Shown in pieces: positions 1-12,299 of a DNA stretch of 64,000 bases. Source of the DNA: Lepiota brunneoincarnata (Eukaryota; Basidiomycota; Agaricomycetes; Agaricales; Agaricaceae); the NCBI GenBank assembly GCA_023014365.1, contig JAEBUN010000005.1, positions 1,488,001 through 1,552,000 of the forward strand, given 5' to 3'. Below the pieces are notes generated by a model, which ran no database searches, had not been told where the DNA came from, and saw only the letters and a program-made list of their open reading frames with translations. Each line of letters opens with the position of its first letter. The first letter of the stretch is position 1. The position numbers and the translations under genes were made by a program.

Positions 1-36
1 CCCTTATATGATGTTACTGATGCTGTCATTGGGTAG

Positions 37-620
37 TTGGTGGATCAGAACTCGATGCTCAAAAAAGAGGCAGGCATCGCAGAACGCAAGTTGCTTGCTC
101 GTAATGAGCGTATCCAGAATCTGGAAGCACTTCTTCACGATGCCGACCGTCGATTATCAGCACAGAATCAGAAATTCGAAGCTCAGCTACAGGCAGTCAA
201 AGAGCGCTTAGATCAAGCCCGAGGTTTGTCACTATCGGAAAAAAATGCTCGGAAGGACGAACCCTAACCCCCTTTTTTTTTTCTTCCCGTTTTGCAGCTC
301 AAAAGGCTCCGGTAGCATCAACGCTGAGCTTTGGTCGAATTGCAAAACCTTTGAGGGGAGGTGGTGGAGCGACTCCAACCGCCGCAGCACCCTCCAGTGG
401 ACCTGCGTTGATCTCCAATCCCTTGGCTCGAGTTCAGAATGAAGAAGCTGGGTGAGTCACTTATTCGTTCCTGTGTAGCCTATCTCTGACGGGGTCGGGA
501 TTGATCTCCTGTCACGATCCAGTGGTGGTATGTCATTCCTTTTGCATAATAGTGTTGTACGGCCGGTACTGAAGGGCTCCTGCAGCGAAGCGCGCGTCCT
601 GGTTTTTCAATTCACGGTGA
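37..620 (+). CDS. Conventional kinesin heavy chain, C-terminal end (partial gene)
   Basis: The last part of a kinesin-1 motor gene entering from the left. Exons read as 37-223, 298-451, 523-527 and 586-620, with the acceptor TAG at 34-36. The translation gives the typical end of the coiled-coil stalk (IAERKLLARNERIQNLEALL, then AQLQAVKERLDQAR). It is followed by the conserved tail element SFGRIAKPLRGGGG, which in the family includes the IAK autoinhibition motif, and a C-terminus KRASWFFNSR before TGA at 618-620. The IAK motif folds back on the motor to switch it off. The motor domain lies outside the window. Joining exon 298-451 to 586-620 directly breaks the frame; a 5-nt exon at 523-527 with canonical borders restores it. 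Family identity is secure; the micro-exon is inferred. Confidence 0.88.
523..527 (+). other. 5-nt micro-exon in kinesin gene
   Basis: The bases TGGTG lie between acceptor CCAG and donor GTATGT. They bridge two leftover bases of the previous exon and two bases of the next exon to give Gly-Gly-Ala, keeping the frame into the conserved C-terminal KRASWFF. No single intron between 452 and 585 does this. Confidence 0.6.
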
Positions 621-2064
621 ACTTACATAGATCGCTTGTGTTTCTTTCCCTGTCGTTCTCCCTTGCTTTTCTCGCATACCCGGTCTGTATCTCGCATAGC
701 ATTTACCATCGTTGTACTCCAGAATGCATTAATTATCCCCGTATACCGGTCTCGACCTACGGAGGACGCGAAATACATATTATGAAAAAGCGTCTTCGAT
801 TGATGAATGACCGGCAGCCCTAACGGACACTGTGGCAAAAGTGCAACGTGGAAGTGTCGCGTTCGCCGTGGACGATGGACGGTCAAAGCGGCCATATAGA
901 ACCATCATAATGATACTTGCAGTTATTTGACAAAAAGTCGGCTCGAGATCTTTGACCAAACCTTACACGTAACAAGACAGGAAAATTTTTGTGCGAGTCT
1001 GTGCTTGTATTTGGGTCACAGGATTCCGCTGAGTTGCCGAATGCAGGGTTGCTTGTATCATCCGGTGTGTCGGCGACGGGGAGCCCGTGTGGTAAATTGG
1101 ACGAGTCGAGTAGTGTCTAAAAGGATTGTTATCGTCACGCTGTGTCATTCACATCTATGGTAAGTTTGGAATGAAGAGAAAAAGACAAATGTAAAGAGCC
1201 AGAGCGGGTGTGGGAAAATGAAAAAGTGATTGACAAGTTTGCGGGCTTCTCCCTGCCAGTGGCTTCTGAGATTGACTACTCTTCTCGCGTTACGTCATTG
1301 ATGCGCTATGGGGGGGGGGGCAGAGGCGGATGAACAGGCGGCAACTTGGAGCATTGCAGACGTGTATATTGCTTGGAAAGGGCTTGCGAACAGTCGGACC
1401 GTGCGCCAGAGCAGGACAGCGGCCGTCATCGGGCCATGGGACGCGTCCAGAAGCACTTTTATTTGTCTCTGCTTGTCAGATCGGAACGGGGACCTGAAAA
1501 TAGGTCAAGATCCCAACACCCAGATGTGTTTAGCTTATTTGGTTGCATTGAAACACAATATACATATATATTTTTTATTCATATTTTTTAGAAAATGCCT
1601 CCGTTTGGTCGTTTAATTCCATCGGAGACTCCTCGTCATCTGAATGGAGACTTGGGGTGACTGTTTGTGCCAAGGGTCCCGGACTTCTTCTCTCTACTTT
1701 CGCCGGGTGGATCATTCGTCCATCCTTTTACACTCCTTTCTCACCTCCCACTCTGTCCAGTCCTCTGTACCTCGGCAGCCATATACCACTGGCCTTGTAA
1801 GTCCCTTTTGGGTTCTTGGTGTCGTGGCAGCCGTCCGGCTACCCCTCACTTCACCATTCTATCACCATCGACGTTGTCTGTTCCAGCACAGTACCGACTC
1901 ACCCTTTTTATTATAGGATAATCTTTGCTGTGTGTTCCCAACTGTTCTGCAAGTTCTTAATACCCGTCGGCATAATTGCTCTGCATAATTCCTCCTCTCT
2001 AGTCAGCGCTTCCTATCCATCACCCACGAATTCGTCGTCGCTCATTCATTTCAGCCTAATCGTA
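621..2064. other. Intergenic region between kinesin and PUF genes
   Basis: About 1.4 kb without a convincing gene. It holds short unsupported open frames on both strands, a G run near 1311-1320 and, from about 1700, a pyrimidine-rich stretch of the kind often found in fungal promoters and 5' leaders. The first in-frame ATG of the PUF gene is at 2065. Confidence 0.5.
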
Positions 2065-5044
2065 ATGTCAACCGTTAACTCTCGTAAGCCATCTGGTTCC
2101 ACCAATCCTTCGAGGAACCATTCGCCTTCTCGCTCGCCGACAAATGTAACGTCGTCATTTTGTAAGGGTCCTTCCTGGTCATTGATGGCTGTTTACCAGG
2201 CGCAATCGCAACGACTAATCAACGCTGGAGGTCCCTATAACGTCGGTAGCAACCTCACTGGACTGAAGAGTTTGAATTCAGGATGGCAGGTTAGTGCCAG
2301 TGTTTTGGAAACACTACACTCAATTAATTTGTTGCGCCCATGTCAGGTCTGGTCCGGTTCTCAACCAAGAACTACACCAGGGTCGTCGGTCGCAAGTGCA
2401 CATGAGGTTTCTCCCCCGCGTAGTGACGCTACTCAACGGGGCGCTCTCTCCGATTGGACGACACTATCGAGGCCTACCACCAGCAGGAGTTGGGACGAGG
2501 TCCATGACCATGTCAAACTGGTAGCTTCTCTTATTTTGCCATTCCTGTCCACAACTTTTTCTTATACGGAGGACAGGAGACGCTCGCAAAGGCGAGGCAA
2601 GCACCTATTGGACAAACTGGTATTGTACCGATTCCTCGAATCGTAAGTGACCACAAAGGCTGGTACGTTATGGGGGAAATTTGACGCACTCAACAGGAAC
2701 AATCCTTGGCTTTGAAAACTGGTCAGAAGACTTAGACGGCTGCTGATGTCTCCATACTGATGGCTTATTAAAGGACTAGTTTCTGCCAATTCCCCCACTC
2801 GCCCTTATGGTTCAGGCTTCCAGAAGTCGCCTGTTTCTGTGACCTTCGATGGCCTTCAGACTACTAGGAGATCTCCAAATGTTGATGACCTCAGCTCAGC
2901 CATGAGGGGCATGGTTGTTGAAGATGACCATGATCTACAGCGACAAGCTGCACTCCATCTGCAATCACGGAACCACCCCATACAACCATCGAACCCCGTA
3001 AACTATGCCTCATTCCCTCAGCCGGATTTTAATTTACCATATCCAACATCTCATCCAATCCGAGAGTCATTCACTGACAATCCCTTCAATTATGATCCCT
3101 ATCGCGCGATTGTAGAGCCGCCCGCATATTCGGCTCCCCCCGTAATCAGTACCACCCCCGCGCCAGTCTACCATAATATTCCCCCGGTGGGTCTCCACCG
3201 AAGACCTAGCTTTGTATATGACTATCCTCTCGTTGCGAGACCTCCGGCACCGCAATTCTATTACCCCACCCAAGGTTTATTGTATGCCCACCCGGGACCC
3301 TCTCCTTTGGCGACACCACAGATTCTGCCGGCTAGCAGTGTTCCGAACGCTGACAAGATAGAAGGACAGGTTAGTCAACAATCCCGTTAATTTTCAAGTA
3401 CTTTGGACTCATACCTGGTCGTTAGTATCCGATGATGCAAACCCCGATGACACCCCTTCACCCCCTGAATCCGAATTTTGGTCCTTTGGATTCCAGTCCT
3501 GCTCATCTAGTCCCTTTCGCTGCACCTCACATGTCGCAGTTCGTTCCGATGTCCCAGCCCTATTCTAACAGCGTGCTCCCCTATCCCGCTAATTTTCGCC
3601 TCGGTTCTGTCGTTCGGAGTAATCTTTTGGAAGAGTTCCGAACCCGGAAATCTCGGAAATGGGAACTTACCGTCTGTTGACATCACGTGTTTGACGCGCC
3701 TGCGCTAATCCATGTGTTCTAGGACATCGTCGGGCATGTAGTGGAATTTAGCATGGACCAATACGGCTCAAGATTTATTCAAACAAAGTTAGAAAATGCA
3801 GGACTAGAAAAGATCAGGGTTGTGTATGACGAGATTGTTCCGACATATGCGATGAAGCTCATGCAAGACGTTTTTGGTAACTATGTGAGAGTACTTGTTG
3901 TTAGACGATGATCGATTATTAATTTCCTTTTTAGGTCATCCAGAAATTGATGGACTTTGGAACTCAAGAACAGCGGGCTGGCTTGGCGCGTATTGTCGAA
4001 AATGAAATTGTCGAGTTGTCATTGAATGTCTATGGTTGCCGTGTTGTTCAGAAGGTAAAGAGTTTTATCAAATTATCTCACCATATGTGTGATTGTTGGA
4101 CTACTGCTACAGGTTATCGAACTTTGCACCGCCGAACAGCAGACCCAATTGGTTCGTAGGGTAGAGCCTCAGGTGTTGATAGTGGTCAAGGACACGAACG
4201 GTAACCATGTACCTCGAGTTTACTGGGCTTCCTTAAATGCGATTTCTGATGATTCTGAACTTTTAGGTAATACAAAAGTTTATCATGACGGTCCCACCAG
4301 AACGTCTATCCTTTCTGAGGGCTTTCCGCGATGCCGCCCGCCAGCTCGCCATTCATCCCTACGGATGTCGTGTTCTACAGAGATGCTTGGAATATTTACC
4401 GAACGATTATTGCCGTGGCATAATTGATGAGCTCCATGGAATTGCCGATAACTTAATGCAAGATCAGTTTGGGGTCAGTGTTCTTTGTTTCCACCCAAGC
4501 ATTTGACTGACCGCTTTTACAGAATTACGTGGTCCAATATGTTTTGCAACACGGGCAACCACATGATTGTGTGGTCATTGCGGCCCAGATCAAGGGGCTA
4601 GTGTTGAAGATGTCGCGACACAAGTTTGCTTCAAATGTCGTGGAGAAAGTTCTTGTTCATGCCGACTCGGAGACACGTCGTAAGCTTATAGGTGAGATGT
4701 TAGACGTGGATCGTGGTATCGACCCCATCCACGCCTTGATGATGGATCCTTATGGAAGTGAGTAGTAACCCTTTTTGACTTCGGTGGCCTATATATTTCT
4801 CAATTAATTTCTTAGACTATGTCATTCAAACGGCGCTCAATCGGGTTGAGGGTGATCAGAGGGAACAGATGTATGCTCGAGTCAGGTCTCAGTTGATGTA
4901 CATAAAACGGGAACCTAGACCCAAGATTGAACCCAAGCATATTGTGGCCAGTAAGTCATTTACCTTGAGGGAACTGACCAAGTTGTCTGACAACAACAAA
5001 CAGTCGAGCGACTTCTCTTTGGTGATAACGATCACGGCATCTAA
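2065..5044 (+). CDS. Pumilio/PUF-family RNA-binding protein
   Basis: A translational repressor family that binds UGUA-type elements in mRNA 3'UTRs and recruits deadenylase. The 775-residue model has 13 exons (2065-2289, 2347-2520, 2577-2642, 2697-2721, 2774-3369, 3426-3671, 3723-3884, 3935-4054, 4113-4208, 4267-4473, 4523-4757, 4816-4950, 5004-5044), and the sum is in frame. Residues 1-430 are low-complexity, rich in Ser, Pro and Tyr. From about residue 430 the Pumilio homology domain begins ([31 protein letters not shown]) and repeats with cores such as [62 protein letters not shown] and YGNYVIQTAL, which is the usual eight repeats. Five introns fall at the same place in the repeat, just before or inside the V-I-Q-K helix. 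The start is the first ATG of the long frame; a more 5' exon cannot be excluded. Confidence 0.9.
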
Positions 5045-5467
5045 TAGTTTTGGATTTTTGGTGCTATTTTTTCCTGGTTTTTTCGGTCGTTCCCCCTTGT
5101 AGAGGAAACCGGCGGCGGTTATACTTGCCTCATATTTTTGTTTGCCTCTCGCATACCATAAATAAGCAATTTCTCTAGTCGCACTTGCAATTTTTTGTCG
5201 GACCTTTGACTGGCATTGCACTTGGCTTTTACTCTACAGTACTGTCACTATCAATATACATTTGTCGCTTTTCTTGCGGAAGCTTGGACCTGACCCAATG
5301 CCCGTTCCATAACATGATTACTCAGTGTCGGGATCGTGACGTGTCGAGCCCCAAAGTAAACCAAATAATGATGTGAGGACTTCGTGGGTATGGAGACTCG
5401 GTAGCCAATCTCCTCTCGACCTTACCGTCTCCTTATTCATTGCTGTGCCCCTACATTACTAGGTCTC
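5045..5467. other. Intergenic region between PUF and SEC16 genes
   Basis: About 420 bp carrying the 3'UTR of the PUF gene and the promoter of SEC16. No supported gene, RNA or repeat seen. Confidence 0.5.
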
Positions 5468-8400
5468 ATGAGCAGTGCAGAGCCCGCTGCTTCGCTGTTT
5501 GGCCCAGGGGACTTATCGTCCGACCCGTTCGCGACCCTTGGAACAGACCTTGGTCAAGAAGCGGACAGCCTCTTCGCCGAAGTCGTTACTGACACTTCCG
5601 TTCAGTCCACGGCTGCAAATGTGTTCGACACTGCTGGAGACAAGAAAACTCCCTTGAACGGGACCGCGGACCTAGGCTATGACTATCCGGCCACGCAGGA
5701 TCACAGCTATGCTCCTGATGCTTATGCGCCCGACTATGGCGCCAACGATGCCCAAGAGATTTATGGAGCATATGGAGAGCATGCGCAGCGGAACGCAAAT
5801 CAGCAGTATTACAGTACAAACCCTACAGGTACCTTTTGACTTCTTGATCGTATCCTGCTGCTTGCTGACATACTTCTGAGGTAACAACTCGTATGGTGCT
5901 AGCAAATACGCACCACCAGGCAGGCATGACTCTTATGCTCCTCCTCAAGCTTCTGCCTATGCCCCTTCTACGAACCAGCAAGCATCCACATCTCACCCTA
6001 CGCTTTCCTACCATGCGACCCCGCAGTCAGCCTACAATGTTAACGTGTCCGACCCGTATGCTACGCCTTTAACCGTGGCCCAAACCTCATATATCCCTCA
6101 TGGCTCATATGGGCCTCAGACGCAAGCAAGTGTACCGGGATATGATCCCCACACCATTTCGCAACAGCCATCATATTCGCCGGCCCCACCATCGGCCAAG
6201 ACGAGTTTAGCAACAGTTCCCCCTCCTGCTTCCACAGCAGCACAAATCACGAGACCAAAAATATCTAATGCTTACGACCCACCGTTCCCTGTAACGTCGT
6301 ATAGCCGGCGAAATGTTTCCGGGCCTGCTAGGGGGGGAGCTGGACATACCTCTCCCTCGCACTCCGCCTACGCTGTATACCAACATACCACTCCTCCGCT
6401 TCCACCACCCCACCCGCTCATTGTGTCTTCGCCATACTCCCCTCCTCAGCATGCCACACAAACCGTTGGACACCACCCGGCCTACACTCCAGAAATACCT
6501 GTCCAGTCCCAACCTACCTCTCACGCTTCTCGGACCAATGAGGTTCTTGCTTACTCTGGCAATGCTTATGCACCAAGCATGCCGCCGCTTCCTCTATCGG
6601 GACTGCCTTCTAATACTACATCGCAATCTCAGTGGACACCGTTACAGAGAAGTGGCGCCCAACCAGAGGCAGGGAACGCTGCCCTGGAGGGCATAACTCC
6701 TCAGTCCGGTGCGGATTTCTTCGGTCGGTTTGATCAGCAGGAAAACGGGGCGGATCCAGAAACTAGTGAGACGAAACCCTTGGCCGGACCGCAGTCGCCA
6801 CCAGTCCCTTCTTCTGTCCCTTTGGCCTCAGCGTCAACGAGCCCTGAACTAAACAATACCTCAACTTCTCATCAGAGACCGCTTCCATGTTGAGCCCACA
6901 AAAGATTCGGATGACCCTTCCCCCGCGCCGGAACAGTCAGGATTCTCCCCAAACGAGTCCTCGTACCCTTCCATCTGCCTCACTGGATCCTTTATCGTAT
7001 CCCCCTCGTGCTTTTCCAGGCTTGCCGAAAGATCCATTTGCAAGTGGAGAACATATACCGAGAGCGAAAACGGCATCGCCAGGGGTCAATAGTTACGTGA
7101 ATTCTACAAGTGCATACGGCCGCGCTAGAGGCAATACATCAAGACCCAAGTCAGCATCACTGACATCCACGGACAGGATTAGCTCCCCGGAAACATTTTC
7201 GAACGTAGGACACGATGGGTATACGCCCTCAGGAGGACGGATTATTAATGTCTCTGGTGTGGAAAGGGCCGGCTCTCCGCGCTCATCCGATGGTCGCCAA
7301 AGCACAAAGCCTCAGATTCCGTCGTACCTGCCACCAGTCTCGGAATACCCATACACCCCCCCTACCCTTGATCGGGAGCCTGCCTCCGTTTCGGAGAATC
7401 CCTACGCTCCTCAACACAATCACCCACAACTTAAGCCCTCCCAGTCGTTTAGTACTTATGGACCAACATCTTCATACAGCTATGGCACGGACTTGTCGAT
7501 TCCACAAGAAACGGTCATCAAGCCCACAACCAACGCCTATGCACCTTCACCTTCCCTTGTTGGGGCTAATGACCCACTGGGACGCACCTCAGTTCGTGTC
7601 CCGGTCATCAGCTTTGGGTTTGGTGGTAAACTTGTGACATGTTTCCACAATGGAGGAACCCTAAATACTGGGTTTGATGTTGCGCTTTCTTCACGAACTT
7701 CGACCAGGGTGGTAATGCAGAACTGGAAGAAGCTGATTCCAGAGTCTGCTCTGGACTCCTCATCAACATTCCCTGGTCCTCTACACGCGGATCCGGGACC
7801 GCCTAGCACTGGAATCATGAAAGCTGCCACCACCACACAGGCGAAGACGAAAAAGGCACAACTTGTGAAATACCTCACTGACCGAACGGAGGAGATTGTT
7901 CAGGGGCTGGGCTATTTGCATAGCGGAAGTGGCGAGAAACGCACCGCTGAAGGAAGATTGGTTCTGGTGAGGTTGCTAAAGATTATGGTCGAGAACGATG
8001 GCCGGTTACTTGGAACGTGAGTTATACAGATGGCATTTTCGTTCCCGCTTAAACATATTTGTACAGCCCTCAGCTCGATTTTGCAGTCCGAGCCGCCTTG
8101 GTGCCCAGGCTCGATGGTTTGTTATCGACTAGTGTGTCTGACACCGGGTCCACCTTCACAACTACTGCAGGCGCCGGGGGCATTCTGTCCGAGTCCCTAT
8201 CATTTGGGTCATTGGCGGCCACAAACCGTGACACACCTATTTCCGTGACGACCCTTAGAGCAGCCGCCCTCGATAAGATTGAGGACTTCCTCTTACGTGG
8301 CGAACGGCGACAAGCGTATCATTATGCTCTTGATGAGAAGCTGTGGGCTCATGCTATGGTAATCGCAAGTAGCATTGACAAGGAAGCATGGAAAGAGGTC

Positions 8401-10834
8401 GTAAACGAATTCCTCAAGGCCGAACTCGCTGCTAAAGGAGACACTGGTTTTGTGGTTCCTGGACGAAATGATGCCCATGTTCCCTCTATTAACGGGAGGG
8501 AAGGTCTTCGTGTCGCATACAGCCTTCTTTCAGGTCAAGGTGCTAATGCGGGTATGGTCACGTTGTATTATTGGGGGTCTGAATCTCATGTTCCACGTCG
8601 ATAGTGCAAGAGTTGGTCCCCAAGAATATTTTGGTAAGACCGGGTGGCCGACTTTCCATACCTGTACATACCACACCAACACCAACTCTTGGTCAGCCGA
8701 CGCCGAGAACACCCAACTTTGCTGTCCCTGCAACTAGTACCAAGATACCTGTTGAATCGTTATCTAAGTGGGCGGAAATTGCAGCAATGATGATCTCACT
8801 ACCACTATCGAATGATGCATACGCCGCTCTAACTGCCCTCGGAGATCAACTCCTGACAAATGGCTGGTTAGAAGCCGCCCATGCCTGGTGAGTTTGAAAC
8901 ATTAAAGGTTTGAGGGTGGAGCTCATGATCTTGTAGCTACTTACTTTCTCTTCCAACCTCCCTTCTGGGTGGCGTTGGCAATCCTGCCGCACGATTTGTC
9001 CTGTTGGGATCCAAAAACCCATCGGTTCTTCCTACATTTTCAAAAGAATTGGATTCTATCATACTCACCGAGATTCTGGAATACGCGCTAGCGAGTGTTC
9101 CCATTCCTAAAGGTCAAGAACCCAACCACGGCATACCTCACCTGCAAGCCTATCGCCTGATCCGCGCTTTCGCTGCTGCTGAAGCTGGTGACGTCCAGGT
9201 TGCTAGCAGGTTCGTCAGTCATCATGACCCGAATATATTGCATTTTTCAATCTTTCTCCAGGTACTGCGAAGCAATTACAGCATGCTTAGTCCGAGGATC
9301 TCCATATTACACTCCGACAATGTTGGAACAACTAAAAGGCCTGATAGACCGACTGTCCGGCGTCTCCCATTCGGATAAGCAAAACTCTTGGATGGCCGGA
9401 AAATTTTCGAAGCCAAGTCTCGACACGATTGGAGGGTGGTTGGAAGGGAGGTTTACTAAACTGGTTACTGGAGAATCTGACACCCCACCATCCCCGAAAG
9501 AAGAAGACGGAAAGCCGGACGCGCAAGCTTTCCCAGGACCCTTTGCTCATTATAACACCGTCTCCTCGACTACCAGCTCTGCAAGATCCTCACCCCAGCC
9601 CTCCTTTGTCACACCTGCCTACGCATTACCACAGAGAACAGGATCCGCGATGTCGAACAAGGCACCGTACGGGTACCAGGTCGACAAAGCGTCGTCGGCG
9701 GTGGAGCCAGTCCGTCGGAAGACACCGCCTGGCCCCACACCACAGGTTGTGCCTGCTAACGCAGCTATGATATCGTTCCCCCCTATCCAGACACAAACCG
9801 CGAATAGCTATGGCAGCTATTCGAACGGATACAGCCCTGGCTCAGAGCTGCAGACACCCAAGCCAACCCACAGTGACAACGCCAAGGAGGACTTGGCAGT
9901 GCAGGAGGTTACTTGGTGGGGGACTTCTGGGAACGGGGACATTGGCAAGACACCAACTGCCACGCGGTTCGAGAGGGTCGAAGACACTAATGGTGTTGCG
10001 GATCAGGATGGATTCTTCTCACCCATGACGTTCGGCATCAGCGCGCAGGCGCCTGCGTCGTCGAAACAGGATCATAAGCCCTCCCACGAAGACGACGAAG
10101 ATGACTTAGGCTTAGGTAACAATGCCAACAAGAGGAAGGAGCGGGCGGAAGAGAGTGACAAGGAATCGACAAACGTATCTCCAGCAAAGGAGGAATCAAA
10201 GAAACCCAGTACGTTCTTCCTTCGGTTGAGACCTGACAATTTCATCGTTCTTTATAGATCCTCAACCAATCGCCGCCTCGGGTTCCTGGTTCGGCCGCTG
10301 GTGGAAACGAAGTGAACACACATCAGGGCCCACCAAAGCCAGCCTGGGTGAGGAGAGCTCATTCTATTACGACAAAGATCTCAAGCGCTGGGTCAATAAA
10401 AGGGTGACGTTTCTAAAGTCCATGTCGTCGCAGCAGTCTAACGTATTGGCACATAACATTATTTATAGGTCGGGGCTGAGGAAGTGAAACCGGCTCCCCT
10501 GCCGCCACCACCACGAGCGCAGACTGCGTCTCCCGCTATGACGGGACCCAAGCCGCCTGGACAAAATGCCAATGGGACTGCGAATGGTGTGGGACTGAGA
10601 CCGGCTAGTGCGATTGATTTGAGCTCGTCGCCACCGACAAGCAAGCCCATGATGCGTGTAAGATCAAACCTGGCCCCTCCAGGTTTGGATTCGGCGCCTC
10701 CTACACCCACAGGCACGAGGATGGGTCAGGCAGAGCTTCCAAACAGGCCCAAGTCACAGGCGTCGCAGAAGAAAAATATTAGGAGTCGGTATGTGGATGT
10801 ATTCGCACAGGAGAGTGGGAATGGTGGTACCTGA
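5468..10834 (+). CDS. SEC16: SEC16, COPII coat scaffold at ER exit sites
   Basis: Peripheral ER protein that organises ER exit sites and binds Sec13, Sec23 and Sec31. The model has nine exons (5468-5828, 5881-6765, 6876-8016, 8067-8551, 8605-8887, 8937-9209, 9262-10208, 10258-10403, 10469-10834) and 1628 residues. The N-terminal 650 residues are disordered and rich in Pro, Ser, Tyr and Ala. The central conserved domain starts near residue 660 (ISFGFGGKLVTCFHNGG) and runs into the Sec13-binding alpha-solenoid (EDFLLRGERRQAYHYAL, KLWAHAMVIASSIDKEAW, LGDQLLTNGWLEAAHAC). A conserved block KPSLDTIGGWLEGRFTKLV follows, then a C-terminal Sec23-binding type end (YYDKDLKRWVNKR and a final SRYVDVF). 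The frame change near 6890 is explained by a 110-nt intron (6766-6875; GTGAGA donor, CAG acceptor with a nearby CTAAC-like branch site). Confidence 0.93.
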
Positions 10835-11007
10835 TTACTTGGGATGGATGGTATATGTTAAGTTATTTGCTGTATTATGCACCCTCCCTTCTATTGACCG
10901 TTTGTTGCTCGTTATGTCCTATGAGCAGCAAGGGATAATTTACTATATTTGATAGAGCTTCAATTCTCTAATAACTTTTTTAAAAACATTGGTGCCCTCG
11001 CCTACAT

Positions 11008-12212
11008 CTAGAGGAAGAGCTTGAACGGGTAACCTTAAGAGAAATATGAGGGTGGGCAATCCGAGTTGTTGAGTCTGAAACCTACCGCGGTTTTTGACAC
11101 GGAAGAGAGAAACGAGAACGGAATAGATAATGATAACAACGGCCGACCAGAGGTAAATTTGCGCGCGTTGACGGTTCGGGGAGGTTTGCTTCGGGATGAC
11201 GAGGGTGAGCATCAAGAAAGAGAAAGAGAGTAGTCCATCTGCGTAGTGTCAGAGAACATGCGTGTCAGCAGACAGATTAGCAAGTAGGACATACAAATGA
11301 AGGCAACAACATGAACTTCCTGACCAAATTGGGTCTGGAATCCAGCAGCAATCCAATTGCCATCCCCACCAGTGTAGGGCGAGTTCCTGATACGAGTGAA
11401 CATGTAACCGGAGATCATAATGAGGGACGTTAAGACAGTTGTTATGGCCCATGTCCAACGAGACTGGAGAAGAGGAAGGATGAGGCGGATAGAGACGAGG
11501 AGAGTCAGAGAGATGAAGGCGGTGAGGACCCAGCGGGCCCAGTCGATGGGGTCGCGGTATGGGATAGGGGATGGGGGTGTGTCTGGAGAGGAATCCTGCA
11601 AGGGGACCGGGCTCAAAGCCGCTATAGATGCGAAAAAGTGTGTAAGAAAGGAGAAGACGAGAGAGGAGAGGAAGAATATGGCGCACTCTGAGAAATCATA
11701 TCTAGCAGGCGTGGACTTGCTGGAGGCGCGATCACCTTCGGTGGGTGGGTAGACCAGGACTACGGGCGCGGAGGAGAGCCCGAGCTGGACGAAGTCAGAG
11801 TGTGTGGTTGTACACGATGAAAGACGGGTGGAGAACCTTTTGGAAGATGGTGGGTGCGTCGTCAAAATCCAGCGTGGCAAAGAAGTGATTGTCTCGCTGT
11901 TCTTTAGCTACGCTGGACCAGGCTTGTGCAACAGCATGCCAAGAGGGGTCAAATTCTCTGAGGGAAGATTACTACAGAAGAGCTGGCTGGGATCAGGAGG
12001 GCGTACCTGCAGGGAATGCATTTGCGTCTCTTGTCGAGAGCGGTGAGTTGGATAGAGGTGGACCAAGTCCGCTTTGGGGAGGTGAGGAGGTCAAAGGAGT
12101 TGGCGTCGAGCTTAAGGACACCATTCCCCTGCCGTGCAAGTTTTAGAAGACGTTCCTGGGGAGTTGCAGCGAGAGCGAAGGGTGCGAGGAGGAGAGCGAG
12201 GAGGACCTTCAT
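11008..12212 (-). CDS. OST3: OST3/OST6 oligosaccharyltransferase subunit
   Basis: ER-membrane subunit of the N-glycosylation complex; its lumenal thioredoxin-like domain forms mixed disulfides with substrates so that cysteine-proximal sites are glycosylated. Exons on the minus strand: 12212-12007, 11957-11837, 11784-11687, 11621-11295, 11238-11086, 11033-11008. It has a cleavable signal peptide (MKVLLALLLAPFALA), a thioredoxin CXXC site reading KCIPC near residue 66, LGLSSAPVVLVYPP, and a four-helix membrane part ending QIYLWSAVVIIIYSVLVS and VKNRGYPFKLFL. The exon total is 931 nt, one too many: the conserved GFEPGPLAGFLSRHTP and PYRDPIDWARW lie in different frames, with the change at about 11566-11577. 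Divergent from PIK1 with only 87 bp between the ATGs. Confidence 0.88.
11566..11577 (-). other. Apparent +1 frameshift site in OST3
   Basis: On the coding strand the frame of HTPIP must skip one base to reach IPYRDPIDW. The best placement is a T after CCC (11566); a surplus C in the C5 run at 11573-11577 also works. No intron-sized gap exists here. Confidence 0.6.
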
Positions 12213-12299
12213 GGTTTGTGGTTGAGACGTGTCTTTTCCAAAAAAGGATTATTATTAAGAATTGATTTTGGGACGGGGCAGTGGCTTGGCTGGTCTGCA
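12213..12299. promoter_or_regulatory. Bidirectional promoter between OST3 and PIK1
   Basis: Only 87 bp separate the two divergent start codons, so both 5'UTRs and both core promoters must overlap, or one gene must start transcription inside the other's first exon. No clear TATA box is visible. Confidence 0.55.

Noticed and set aside
1308..1616. Overlapping open frames near 1.3-1.6 kb
   Set aside because: Begin in a G run, overlap each other, and show no conserved motif or splice structure.
6850..6900. Apparent frameshift in SEC16
   Set aside because: A GT-AG intron at 6766-6875 with a good donor, branch site and pyrimidine-rich acceptor explains the frame change.
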